Assembly: GCF_001942255.1 (NCBI RefSeq)
Contig: NZ_MKKC01000073.1
Location: forward strand, 1-64,000
Length of the DNA stretch: 64,000 nt
Direction: 5' to 3'
From: Nocardiopsis sp. CNR-923
GTDB taxonomy: Bacteria; Actinomycetota; Actinomycetes; Streptosporangiales; Streptosporangiaceae
Shown: positions 36,495-44,932 of the stretch, piece by piece
Numbering within the stretch: position 1 is the stretch's first letter
Layout of the letters: each line of letters starts with the position of its first letter
Translations under genes and position numbers: made by a program
Notes under the pieces: generated by a model
The model's input: only the letters and a program-made list of their open reading frames with translations
Database searches by the model: none
Told to the model about the DNA's origin: nothing

Positions 36495-37820
36495 TCAGCA
36501 GTACAGGGGCTCGGCGCCGTCCTGGCGTTCGGACTCGGCCGCGGTCGGCTCGCCGCCGACCAACGACCCCAGCACCTCCTCCAGCCGGTCCAGGTGCGCG
36601 CGGATCCAGGGCAGGGCCAGCGGGTCGGTGGCGGCCAGCGCGGCGTAGCGACGCTCCTCGGAGTCGCCGTAGAGCAGGCTGGTGGCGACCCGCATCCGCA
36701 GGGCCTCGGCGCCCTCGCCGAACTCGACGGCGGGCAGGACGCCCATGCCGTACCGGTCCAGGAGCAGACCGGTCAGCTCCGGACCGGTGGTCACCCCGTG
36801 CACGGCGGCCAGCCGTTCGCGGTGCGGTTCGAAGTCCGGGTAGAGGTAGAACGCCGCGCGCGGGGCGGCGACCGCGGCTCCCGCGCGGACGAACGCGTCC
36901 GTGACGGCGCGGGCGACGAGGCCGTGCAGGCGTCGGCTGCGGCCGATGTGGTCGACGAGTTCGGCGGGTTCGGTGAAGGCGTGGGCGGCGGCCGCCTGGA
37001 CGGGCGCGGAGGGACTCGACCAGATCTCGCTGGCCAGGCCGAGCAGGCCGCCCCGCAGCCGGTGGCCGATCTCGGAGTCGGGCAGGCGCAGGACGCCGAT
37101 CCGCCAGCCGCCCAGGGCCAGGTTCTTGCTCAGCCCGGTGGAGACGACGGTGCGCTCGGGCGCGAACTCGGCGGGGCTGCGCACCTCGGTCCGCGTCTTG
37201 CCTGGGGCGGGGTGGACGAGGTCGCGGTAGATCTCGTCGGAGATGATGACGAGGTCGAGTTCGCGGGCCACCTGCGCCAGGCGGCGTACCGTGTCCGGCC
37301 CGGCCACGGTGCCGGTGGGGTTGTCGGGCAGGGTCACGATGACGGCGTTGACGGTGCGGCCCTGTTCGCGTGCTCCGGTGACGGCGGCGTGCAGCAGATC
37401 GGGCTGGGGGACACCGCCCTCCCCCGTGGCCGTGGGGACCATGAGCGGCCGCTGGCCGACCAGGCGGCTCTGCGCCGCGTAGCTCACCCAACTGGGGGCC
37501 GCGATGGCCGTGTCGCCGCCGATCTCCAACAGGAGGCTGTACAGCAGCGGCTTGCTGCCGGGACCGGCGATGACCAACCCGGGGTCGGTCGCCAGCCCCC
37601 GCCGCGCCCAGTACCCGGCGGCCGCCTCGCGCAGGGCGGCGGTTCCGGCGACCGGCCCGTAGGCGTTGGCGCCGTTCCCGGCGGAGAGTTGGTCCCTCAT
37701 CACCGGGTGAACCGGGAGACCTGCCTCACCGAAGCCGAGTGGCAGGACGCTGAGGCCCTGGCGGCGCCTCTCGGCGAGGGCTTCGTTGACGGCGAGGGTC
37801 GCGGAAACAGTGACGGTCAT
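36495..37820 (-). CDS. Class I/II aminotransferase
   Basis: 441 residues, fold-type I. VIAGPGSKPLLYSLLLEIG, AIAAPSWVSYAAQS, LPDNPTGTVA (substrate/PLP Asn), IISDEIYRDLVHP (Asp and Tyr) and the PLP Lys in STGLSKNLALGGWRIGVLR are all present. It likely transaminates an amino acid to a 2-oxo acid, but the substrate side is not resolvable by eye. It diverges from a LysR gene with a 130-base spacer that includes AT-rich sequence, a usual arrangement for a LysR-controlled target. Confidence 0.85.
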   Translation of the reverse strand: MTVTVSATLAVNEALAERRRQGLSVLPLGFGEAGLPVHPVMRDQLSAGNGANAYGPVAGTAALREAAAGYWARRGLATDPGLVIAGPGSKPLLYSLLLEIGGDTAIAAPSWVSYAAQSRLVGQRPLMVPTATGEGGVPQPDLLHAAVTGAREQGRTVNAVIVTLPDNPTGTVAGPDTVRRLAQVARELDLVIISDEIYRDLVHPAPGKTRTEVRSPAEFAPERTVVSTGLSKNLALGGWRIGVLRLPDSEIGHRLRGGLLGLASEIWSSPSAPVQAAAAHAFTEPAELVDHIGRSRRLHGLVARAVTDAFVRAGAAVAAPRAAFYLYPDFEPHRERLAAVHGVTTGPELTGLLLDRYGMGVLPAVEFGEGAEALRMRVATSLLYGDSEERRYAALAATDPLALPWIRAHLDRLEEVLGSLVGGEPTAAESERQDGAEPLYC

Positions 37821-37952
37821 CGATGACTCATCTCCGGCTCATGATCTGGCGCTTGACCGCACCATCGGGTGACGGTCTGTCAGTCCTCAGCATGCCTGTG
37901 TACTTCCATCAGCACAAGCGAGTCTTTTCGATGGTGAGCGTAAGATGAACTT
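37821..37952. promoter_or_regulatory. Divergent promoter region of the aminotransferase and LysR genes
   Basis: 132 bases, AT-richer than the surroundings, with CTTTTCGATGGTGAGCGTAAGATG directly before the LysR start. LysR proteins normally bind such an intergenic region (T-N11-A sites); no exact site can be chosen by eye. Confidence 0.45.
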
Positions 37953-38915
37953 ATGCTCGACCTTCGACGGCTCCACATCCTCCGTGAGTTCAGCGCACGC
38001 GGCACGATCGCGGCCACGGCAACGGCCCTCGGTTACACCCCCTCGGCCGTGTCACAGCAACTGGCGACCCTCGAACGGGAGACGGGGGTGGCGCTCCTCG
38101 ACCGTTCACCCCGGGGCGCCGAGCTGACCGACGCCGGGCGGCTCCTGGTGACCCAGGCCGAGGAGATCCTGGCACTGGTGGAGGCCACCGAGGCGGTCCT
38201 GGCCGAGCAGGCCGACGTCGCGATCGGCGTGGTGACCGTGACGGCGTTCCCGACGGCGGCCGTGGCGTTCGCCCCGCTGCTCGCCCCCGCCCTGCGCGCG
38301 CACGAGAACATGCAGCTGGTGCTGCGGCAGACGACGCAGTCGACGGGCACACAGAAAGTGCGGTCACGCGAGGTGGACGTCGCCCTGGTCGACGACTGGA
38401 CGGGGCAGCACCCCGGGCGCGGTCCGGAGAGCGGACTGCGCCACGTCCACCTGTTGCGCGACCCGCTGGTGCTGGCGGTACCCGAGGGCCACAGGTTGGC
38501 GGACCCGGACGTGCCCCTGGAGCTGGAGCGCCTGCTCGGTGAGTCGTGGATCGTGGCCCCCGAGGGGGAGCGCTCGCGCTACGGCACGGACCGGCTGCTG
38601 GCGGAGGTGGGCGGACTTCCGGGCGCGGCCTGGGAGTTCGAGGGGCTGGGGACGGTTCTGAGCCTGGTCTCCCGGGGTGTCGGCATCGCGGCCGTGCCGG
38701 CGCTGGCCATGGTGGGCGCCCCGGCGGGTCTGGTCTACCGGCACCTGTCCGACTCGGCGCCCGTGCGGCACGTGTACGCGGTGCTGCGCCCGGCGACTCT
38801 GCGCCGCCCGGCCGTACAGGTCACCCTGGCCGCGCTGCGGGACGCGGCCGCCGAGGTCGGCGAGCACCTGTCGGGAGGGGGATCGGCCGTTCGGGGGCCC
38901 GTGGGGGGCGTATGA
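37953..38915 (+). CDS. LysR-family transcriptional regulator
   Basis: 320 residues. N-terminal winged helix-turn-helix: LRRLHILREFSARGTIAATATALGYTPSAVSQQLATLERETGVALLDR in outline, with the PSAVSQQLATLE recognition helix. A C-terminal periplasmic-binding-like effector domain follows (VTVTAFPTAAVAFAPLL, VDVALVDDW). A typical length for the family. Divergent from the aminotransferase, which is its probable target; the inducer is unknown. Confidence 0.88.
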   Translation: MLDLRRLHILREFSARGTIAATATALGYTPSAVSQQLATLERETGVALLDRSPRGAELTDAGRLLVTQAEEILALVEATEAVLAEQADVAIGVVTVTAFPTAAVAFAPLLAPALRAHENMQLVLRQTTQSTGTQKVRSREVDVALVDDWTGQHPGRGPESGLRHVHLLRDPLVLAVPEGHRLADPDVPLELERLLGESWIVAPEGERSRYGTDRLLAEVGGLPGAAWEFEGLGTVLSLVSRGVGIAAVPALAMVGAPAGLVYRHLSDSAPVRHVYAVLRPATLRRPAVQVTLAALRDAAAEVGEHLSGGGSAVRGPVGGV

Positions 38916-39057
38916 CCTCGCGCCTGGCCGGGCACGGACGGCCGCGGCGGAACACGCGGGCGCCGCCGTCCGGCTTTCGGCGGACACCGGGCCGCGCGAG
39001 TCTCACCGCCCGGCGGGTCAGCGCTCCGGCGCGGGGCCGGGACGCGGTCGTGGGGCG

Positions 39058-39471
39058 CTACCCCCGGCGCCGCGTCCGGTTCATGCGCCGCCGCAGCCTC
39101 CGGCAGACGTGGAGGGCCCGGTCGCGGTCGTCGCGGGCGTGCCACCAGCGCGCGTAGGCTTCGAGTCTCCTCCGGCGCAGGGCTTCGAGTTCGGCCTCCA
39201 TCCGGACCACCCGGTGTTCCAGGTCGATGCGTTCTCGCTCGAACTCGGACATGTCGCGCTCGTGGGTGTGGGCCTCCCGTTCAGCCCTGATCAGCCGATC
39301 GGTGAGGCCTTCCGTCGCGTCGCCGACGCGAACGAGTCGGCCGACCCCGACCCGTCCGCTGATGCCCTCGAACCACACATCGTCAGGTATTTCCTGATGA
39401 GACCCGAGTTCACGAGCTACCGCGCAAAGAATACGGAAAGTGACATAACGGACATCAATCGTTGACGTCAG
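39058..39471 (-). CDS. Small coiled-coil protein with lower GC and unclear start
   Basis: Up to 137 residues. The first 45 codons are AT-richer than any neighbour (about 39379-39470). A helical heptad-rich segment RLIRAEREAHTHERDMSEFERERIDLEHRV leads to a strongly basic tail (RRLRRRMNRTRRRG). No standard ATG, GTG or TTG is in frame at the 5' end: CTG 39471 or ATT 39459 could start it, otherwise GTG 39378 gives 106 residues. It lies directly downstream of the GT4 gene on the same strand. The function is unknown. Confidence 0.5.
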   Translation of the reverse strand: MTSTIDVRYVTFRILCAVARELGSHQEIPDDVWFEGISGRVGVGRLVRVGDATEGLTDRLIRAEREAHTHERDMSEFERERIDLEHRVVRMEAELEALRRRRLEAYARWWHARDDRDRALHVCRRLRRRMNRTRRRG

Positions 39472-39475
39472 CTGA

Positions 39476-40699
39476 TCAGGCGGCGACCACCCGCTCCAGG
39501 CGCAGCGGCGCGGGCGCGCCCAGACTCGCGTAGACGGACTCGAACCGCTCCAGGGAGCGGTGGTGGTCGTGCCGCAGCGCCATCTCGCGGCTCGCCTCAC
39601 CCATCGCGCGGCGGCGGTCGCCGGGCCCCAGGACCGTCCGCAGGCGGTCGGCCAGCACGTCCACGCCGCCAGGAGGGAAGAGGAACCCGTTGCGCCCTTC
39701 CTCGACCAGGTGTGGCAGGGCCATCGCGTCGGCGGCCAGGACCGGCAGCCCGCTGGACATCGCCTCCAGCGTGGCGATGCTCTGGAGTTCGGCCACTCCC
39801 GCGATGGCGAAGACGTCTCCGGTGGCGAAGACCAGCGGCAGGTCCTCGTCCGGAACGAAGCCGAGGAAGCTCACGCGGTCGGCGATCCCCAGTTCGGCGG
39901 CGAGCGCGCGCAGCTCCCGCTCCCGCTGGCCGGTTCCCGCCAGGACCAACTGCGCGTCGTGCTCCGGCGCCACACGCGCAAGGGCGCGGATCGTGTCGTC
40001 GATGCGCTTCTCCACGTCGAGCCGCCCCACGAAGACGATGGTGTCGCGGTCGGGCAGACCGAACCGGGCGCGCGCGGTCGCCCTCTCCCCCTCACGGGGG
40101 TGGAAGCGCTCCAGGTCGATCCCGCAGGAGATGGCCTCCACCACCCGGGCGAAGCCCTTCTCCCGCAGCAGCCGGGCCGCGCGCGGAGTCGGCGCGGTCA
40201 CGTGGTCCGCTGCGGCGGCCACGCGCACCATGTCGCGCCAGGCGATCGAACCGGCCACCGTGTGCGCCCCCTGTGGCAGGTGGGCGTGGGCGTACAGATT
40301 CTCCGGCATGAAGTGGTTGGTGAACACGACCGGCACGCCCGCCGCGCGGCCCCTGCGGAGCGCGGTCCGGCTGACCGGGAAATGGCTCTGCACGTGGACC
40401 ACGTCCGGGTCCAGGCGCGCCACCAGCCGCGCCGTGTGCCCGCCGATGCCCAAAGGGACCGCCATCCGCATCGACTCCTGGAGCGGGATGGGGGCCGACC
40501 GCAGCCGGTGCTCGGTCACTCCGTTGTTGACGGCCACGTACGGGTCGCCGTGGTCGGAGGGGCAGATCACGTGGACGCGGTGTCCGCGCCCCGCCAGCCC
40601 CTCGGCCAACCGGTGGGTGAAGTACCCGGCGCCGTTGACGTCGGGCGGGTACGTGTCCGTGGCGATGAGCACGCGCAGCACACGGTCGGTCCTGGTCAT
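39476..40699 (-). CDS. Family 4 glycosyltransferase (MgdA/PimB-like)
   Basis: 407 residues, GT-B fold. ATDTYPPDVNGAGYFTHRLAEGL at the start, HVQSHFPVS, the donor-domain stretch IVFVGRLDVEKRIDDTIRALARV, and VAELQSIATLEAMSSGLPVLAADAMALPHLV with the family's E-x7-E motif. It transfers a sugar from a nucleotide donor to a lipid or glycan acceptor; GDP-mannose-dependent use is possible but not proven. ATG 40699 has AAGGAG five bases upstream. An extra upstream in-frame start at 40735 lacks a site. It overlaps nothing and is followed by the coiled-coil gene. Confidence 0.85.
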   Translation of the reverse strand: MTRTDRVLRVLIATDTYPPDVNGAGYFTHRLAEGLAGRGHRVHVICPSDHGDPYVAVNNGVTEHRLRSAPIPLQESMRMAVPLGIGGHTARLVARLDPDVVHVQSHFPVSRTALRRGRAAGVPVVFTNHFMPENLYAHAHLPQGAHTVAGSIAWRDMVRVAAAADHVTAPTPRAARLLREKGFARVVEAISCGIDLERFHPREGERATARARFGLPDRDTIVFVGRLDVEKRIDDTIRALARVAPEHDAQLVLAGTGQRERELRALAAELGIADRVSFLGFVPDEDLPLVFATGDVFAIAGVAELQSIATLEAMSSGLPVLAADAMALPHLVEEGRNGFLFPPGGVDVLADRLRTVLGPGDRRRAMGEASREMALRHDHHRSLERFESVYASLGAPAPLRLERVVAA

Positions 40700-40709
40700 G
40701 GATACTCCT

Positions 40710-41600
40710 TCAACGGGTGCGAGTAGGGGCGCCACACCGCTCCCCGGCCTCCCGGGCCTCGGGGTTGCGGTGGCGGGTTCGGGCCAGGGCGATGGTTCCG
40801 GCGATCGCCAGGGCGGCGAAGGCCGCGGCCCCCGCCTGGGCGACGGTGGTCTCGGGGACCCCCTCCCCCAGCAGGAGCGCGCCGATCCCCACGCCGACGA
40901 CGGGGTCGGTGATCAGCAGAGTCGCGTAGGCCGCCGCGAAGTGGCCGGTCCGATAGGCGTTCTGCATGAGCAGTGCGCCGAAGACCGCGGTGAGCGCGGC
41001 GAGCGGGGTCAGCCAGCCGAACAGGTTCGTCCAGTCGTCGACGGCGTTGGCGGCGATCACGCGGGCCAGACCGGACGTGGTGCCCATGGCCGCTCCGCCC
41101 GCCAGGGCCAGCAGCAGGGCGCGGGCGCCGCTGGGCGTCCAGTGCGCGGTGAGGTACACGGCCAGGCCGAGCCCGAGGGTGGCGCCCGCCAGCGCCAGCG
41201 CCGTCCCCGTCCGCATGACGGGCGTCTCGGCGCCGTGCGGGAAGACCCACAGGAGGCCGACCAGGCCGACCATGACGGCCATCCCGGCGATGATCTGCCA
41301 GGCGCTGACCCGCTGGTGGTTGAACAGGGCCGACAGAACGATCGCGAAGAGGAGTCCGGTGACGCCGATCGGCTGGATGAGGGTGAGCGGGGCCCCGCTG
41401 AGCGCCACGAGGTGCAGGGAGGCGCCGAGAACCGCCGCGCCGCTGCCGATCAGCCACCGGGGCTGGCGCAGCAGGTGGAGGAGGAAACCGGCCTTGGCGA
41501 CCTTCTCCCCCGGCGCCCGGACGGCGTCGCGCTCCTGGAGCGCCGAGCCGAGTGCGAGGGTGAAGGCCCCCACCACGGCGATGAGGACGGACCACGGCAT
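40710..41600 (-). CDS. DMT-superfamily membrane transporter
   Basis: 296 residues with about nine or ten hydrophobic helices. ALQERDAVRAPGEKVAKAG, LVALSGAPLTLIQPIGVTGLLFAIVLSALF and VGVGIGALLLGEGVPE are typical of actinobacterial EamA/DMT-type proteins near the NIPA branch. It probably moves small metabolites or cations. ATG 41600 is chosen because the downstream sequence MPWSVLIAVVGAF forms the first helix; the reading can extend upstream without a ribosome site. Just ten bases separate its stop from the GT4 start, so the two are a likely operon. Confidence 0.75.
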   Translation of the reverse strand: MPWSVLIAVVGAFTLALGSALQERDAVRAPGEKVAKAGFLLHLLRQPRWLIGSGAAVLGASLHLVALSGAPLTLIQPIGVTGLLFAIVLSALFNHQRVSAWQIIAGMAVMVGLVGLLWVFPHGAETPVMRTGTALALAGATLGLGLAVYLTAHWTPSGARALLLALAGGAAMGTTSGLARVIAANAVDDWTNLFGWLTPLAALTAVFGALLMQNAYRTGHFAAAYATLLITDPVVGVGIGALLLGEGVPETTVAQAGAAAFAALAIAGTIALARTRHRNPEAREAGERCGAPTRTR

Positions 41601-42273
41601 CAGCACCACCGCCGCCGGGTGACCCGCGCCGACGTCTGGCGCCGTGTCCGCATCGTCGCATCCCCTGACACTCGGTCCCATCCCTTCGCCGTCTCCGGAT
41701 GTGGCCCTCACGCTACGGAAGGGCGACCGGGGCTGGCGATACTGACAGCTCCCGATCCGGCGGTGGTGCCCGTCCCACCCCGGTCCTGGGGCCCGTACGA
41801 CCTCCCTCGCCCGCCGCCGTCGTCGTCGCGAGCCTGGTCGGGGCACCTGTTCCTACGTGTGCCGCACGGCGGGGAGCCCTAAGGGGTCGGACCGGTCAAG
41901 ACTGCGTATCGGAGGGTCCAGGACACGGCCGCGGACCGGGCGCGTCGCGTCGTCGTCCCGGACCGGGGTGCGTCCCGGGATCCGTTCATGGCAGGATGTC
42001 CGCCCTTGGTCCGGACCGGATGGGAGCCCCCTCCCGTGCCCGACGCCTCCTCCCCCCGCCTCGGCGACCGGTCGATCGTCCCCCGCCCCGACCAGGCCGT
42101 CGCGGGTGACTCCCCCGGACTCACGCTCACCACGGCCACGAGGGTGCCCGCCGCCCCCGAGTCCGCGGCGGCATCTGGAGCGGCTGGACGGGGCCGGGGT
42201 GGAGTACCGGCCGTTGGAGGGCCGCGTCCGTGGCAGAGGCGGCCCGGTGTCCGGGGCCGGTGAGAGGCGCCGG
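41601..42273. other. Intergenic region; one degenerate protein-like fragment
   Basis: 670 bases between two minus-strand genes. At 42169-42260 the + strand reads RHLERLDGAGVEYRPLEG in a frame without a start, which looks like a protein segment but too short to name. A short + strand ORF at 41988-42263 has no family similarity. I treat the region as noncoding with possible gene debris. Confidence 0.35.
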
Positions 42274-43518
42274 TCAGAAGTAGGTGGCGACCACGTCCAC
42301 GACCGTGTCCCGGTCGTCCACGACGGGAATCACCCGCCAGCGGTCGAAGGCCGTGCACGGGTGGGAGATCCCGAAGGAGACCAGGTCGCCGGGGCGCACA
42401 CCCAGTTCCGGCGGGACCCGCAGGTAGGCGTGGTGGTCGTTGAGGGCGGTGACCTCCACGCCCGAGGCCCGCGCGCTCGTGCCGTCGGCACGCCGCAACA
42501 CGCGGGGGATCGGGAGGCCCTGGTCGTAGTTGGCCTCGCGGCGGCCCAGGGCGGCGACGGCCCGTCCCCGCTCCGGCGCGGAGACCACCTGTGCCCACAG
42601 CTCCAGGGCGCCCACCAGGGAGCCGGGGCCCTCGGGGAGGCGGCGGTAGGGGGTGGTGCGCCGGTAGAGGCCGTCGTCGTGCGCGACGTAGGCGCCGCTG
42701 CGCAGGATCGGCAGGACGTCCTCCCGGCCGCCGATCTCCTCGGCGACCAGGTCGAACCACGCACTACCGCCCACCGTCAGCACCGGCCGCTCCAGGCCGT
42801 GTTCGGCGGCCAGGGCCGCCGCGTCGCCGCTCAGGTCGCGCAGGAACGAGCGCACGGCGTCAGCGTCGTCCCCCAAAGGCCCCTCGTAGCCCGCCACGCC
42901 CGCCAGGTCCAGGCCCGGGGCCGCGACGACGGCGCGGGCCACGGCGAGCAGATCCCCTCGGTTCCGGCAGCCGGTGCGTCCGCCGGGGACGCCGCGCTCG
43001 ACCAGCACGCGCAGGGGGCGGCCGGTCGGGCGGCCGGCGAGGGCCCCGGCAGCCGCGGTCACGCCCTCGGCGGAGTCGGCGTAGAAGAGGAAGTCGAAGT
43101 CGGGGGCGCGGTCGAGTTCGTCGGCGACCCAGCGCAGCACCCTGCTGTGGAGGAGTTCGTTGGCGAGGATGATCCGGCTGACTCCGAACCGGCGGTAGTC
43201 CAGGACCTGGTTGGCGGTGGCGGCGGTGACCCCCCAGGCGCCCGCGTCCAACTGGCGCTGGATCAGGGCCGGTGCCATGGACGTCTTTCCGTGCGGGGCC
43301 AGCGGGAGGCCGTGCCGTTCGGAGAACGCGGCGAGCGCGGCGATGTTGCGGTCCAGCGCCGAGGAGCGCAGGACCATGAGCGGCCAGGTGAACGGGCCGG
43401 TGAAGAGGTGGAACCGCCGGTCGGCGAACTCCTCCAGGGTGACGGGGGCGCCCGTCCACCACAGTCCCTTGGTCCGCCAGTCGATGAGTTCACGGGGAAT
43501 GTCGAGCCGGTCGGTCAC
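42274..43518 (-). CDS. D-threonine aldolase/D-serine dehydratase-like PLP enzyme (alanine racemase fold)
   Basis: 414 residues, fold-type III. The N-terminal barrel begins with a conserved stretch around SSALDRNIAALAAFSERHGLPLAPHGKTSMAPALIQRQLDAGAWG in outline, where Lys of PHGKT binds PLP. The C-terminal domain ends ALNDHHAYLRVPPELGVRPGDLVSFGISHPCTAFDRW with the His and Cys that bind the metal in D-threonine aldolase and D-serine dehydratase. It acts on a D-amino acid, D-serine or D-threonine-like; which one is open. The neighbouring DMT transporter on the same strand might move its substrate or product, but that is a guess. Confidence 0.82.
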   Translation of the reverse strand: MTDRLDIPRELIDWRTKGLWWTGAPVTLEEFADRRFHLFTGPFTWPLMVLRSSALDRNIAALAAFSERHGLPLAPHGKTSMAPALIQRQLDAGAWGVTAATANQVLDYRRFGVSRIILANELLHSRVLRWVADELDRAPDFDFLFYADSAEGVTAAAGALAGRPTGRPLRVLVERGVPGGRTGCRNRGDLLAVARAVVAAPGLDLAGVAGYEGPLGDDADAVRSFLRDLSGDAAALAAEHGLERPVLTVGGSAWFDLVAEEIGGREDVLPILRSGAYVAHDDGLYRRTTPYRRLPEGPGSLVGALELWAQVVSAPERGRAVAALGRREANYDQGLPIPRVLRRADGTSARASGVEVTALNDHHAYLRVPPELGVRPGDLVSFGISHPCTAFDRWRVIPVVDDRDTVVDVVATYF

Positions 43519-43617
43519 GGTCGGTCCACGCCTCCTGCGCGTCTGGGCCCCGCGCCGGAACGCGGCCCGGGGCCGGGTCCGGGGCGGGGCCGGGTGTCGG
43601 TCGGTCCGATCCTCCCA

Positions 43618-43707
43618 CCGGCGTCCGCGCGCGGGCGGGAGGGTGGACCGGGGGTGGTGTCCACGGCCTGGTTCGACCGCCGGCGTCCGCGCGCGGGCGG
43701 GAGGGTG
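43618..43707. repeat. 28-bp direct repeat, two copies
   Basis: The same 28 bases, starting CCGGCGTCCGCGCGCGGGCG, occur at 43618-43645 and 43680-43707 with a 62-base offset. The second copy directly abuts the stop codon of the phosphodiesterase gene. It is a simple local duplication. Confidence 0.75.
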
Positions 43708-44675
43708 TCAGCCGCCGGTGACGAGCGGGAACACGGGCGGCGCGATGGTGATGCGCTCGCGGCGCTCGAACTCGTCGATGGCCTGGCGGCCGACCTCCGG
43801 GAAGTCGGTGATGAACCCGTCGACGCCCAGCTCCAGAGTGGCGTCCATGACGGCGCGGTCGTTGATCGTGTACGGCATGATCTCCATCCCGGCGTCGTGG
43901 ACGCGCTCCACGTAGTCTGCGTCGACGTGCCGGTGGTTGGGGTTGATCATGTGGGCCCAGCCGTACTCGGCGATCCGGTCCTCGGGGACCACGCCCAGCA
44001 GGCCGTGCGGCACCGAGGGCAGGAGGTCCTTGGACTCGCGGACGGACTCCCAGTCGAAGCTCTGGACGACCAGACGGCGGGGCCGCCAGGGACGGGCGCG
44101 CCGGAACCAGTGACCGCGACGGTCGGCCAGCTCGTCGGCGACCGCGCGCTCCAGGCCGGGATAGAGCGCGGGCTGCTTGAGTTCGAGCAGGAGGTTGAGG
44201 CCGTGCTCCTCCAAACGGTCGAGCGCCTCGCCCAGGGTGGGCACGGGCTCGCCCTCGAACTCGGCGTCGTACCAGGATCCGGCGTCGAGGCGGCGGATCT
44301 CCTCCAGGGTGAAGTCCGCGACCCGGTAGGGCGCGCGGTCGGGGAAGACCTCCTCGCGTCGGTGGTCCGCTCCAGGGTCGTGTCGTGCACGACCACGGGT
44401 TCGCCGTCCGCGGTGAGCTGGACGTCGATCTCGACGGTCACGGCGCCCAGTTCACGGGCGCGGTCGATGGCGGCGAGGGTGTTCTCCGGGGCGTGCCCCG
44501 ACGCGCCGCGATGGGCGACGGCGATCAGCGGGCGTTCGAAGACGGGGTGTTGAACGGCGACGGGCTCGGCGGTTCTCAGACCCGTGATGTCGGGGGCGGG
44601 CGCCCCGACCGAGACTCCGGCTCCCGCGGTGAGGAGAAGTGAAGTGGCTCCGACGACGATTCCGATGCGGCGCAC
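43708..44675 (-). CDS. Secreted glycerophosphodiester phosphodiesterase, one-base frameshift
   Basis: About 322 residues. A signal peptide ([21 protein letters not shown]) precedes the GDPD domain. [30 protein letters not shown] holds the first catalytic His and the family's HRG motif. [24 protein letters not shown] adds the acidic metal ligands and second His. [20 protein letters not shown] and [11 protein letters not shown] finish the barrel. It hydrolyses glycerophosphodiesters outside the cell for phosphate and glycerol. GTG 44675 has GGGAGG upstream. The frame breaks near 44357 (one base missing). Confidence 0.87.
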
Positions 44676-44932
44676 CGGACCTCCCAAGTTCGCGTGGACT
44701 GACCGACTGCCCCTCAGGTTGAGTGCGTCCGGTGACCGTTCGGTGACCGTGCGCGGAGCGTCGGGTAATGGGCGTGCCATCTTCTGGTGCAAGACAGGTC
44801 ACACCCTTCCCGCGCTTTCACCCAAAGAAGCGCATGAATTACGTCATGTGCCGGTTTTGACTGGAGAGCCCCCTGTGAATCACATAGAGTCCTGAAACCA
44901 TCACTAGAAGTAGTCGATGGGAAGGAACGACG

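Noticed and set aside
42169-42260. Protein-like stretch RHLERLDGAGVEYRPLEG in a + strand frame.
   Set aside because: No start codon, no continuation and no family match; not called as a gene.
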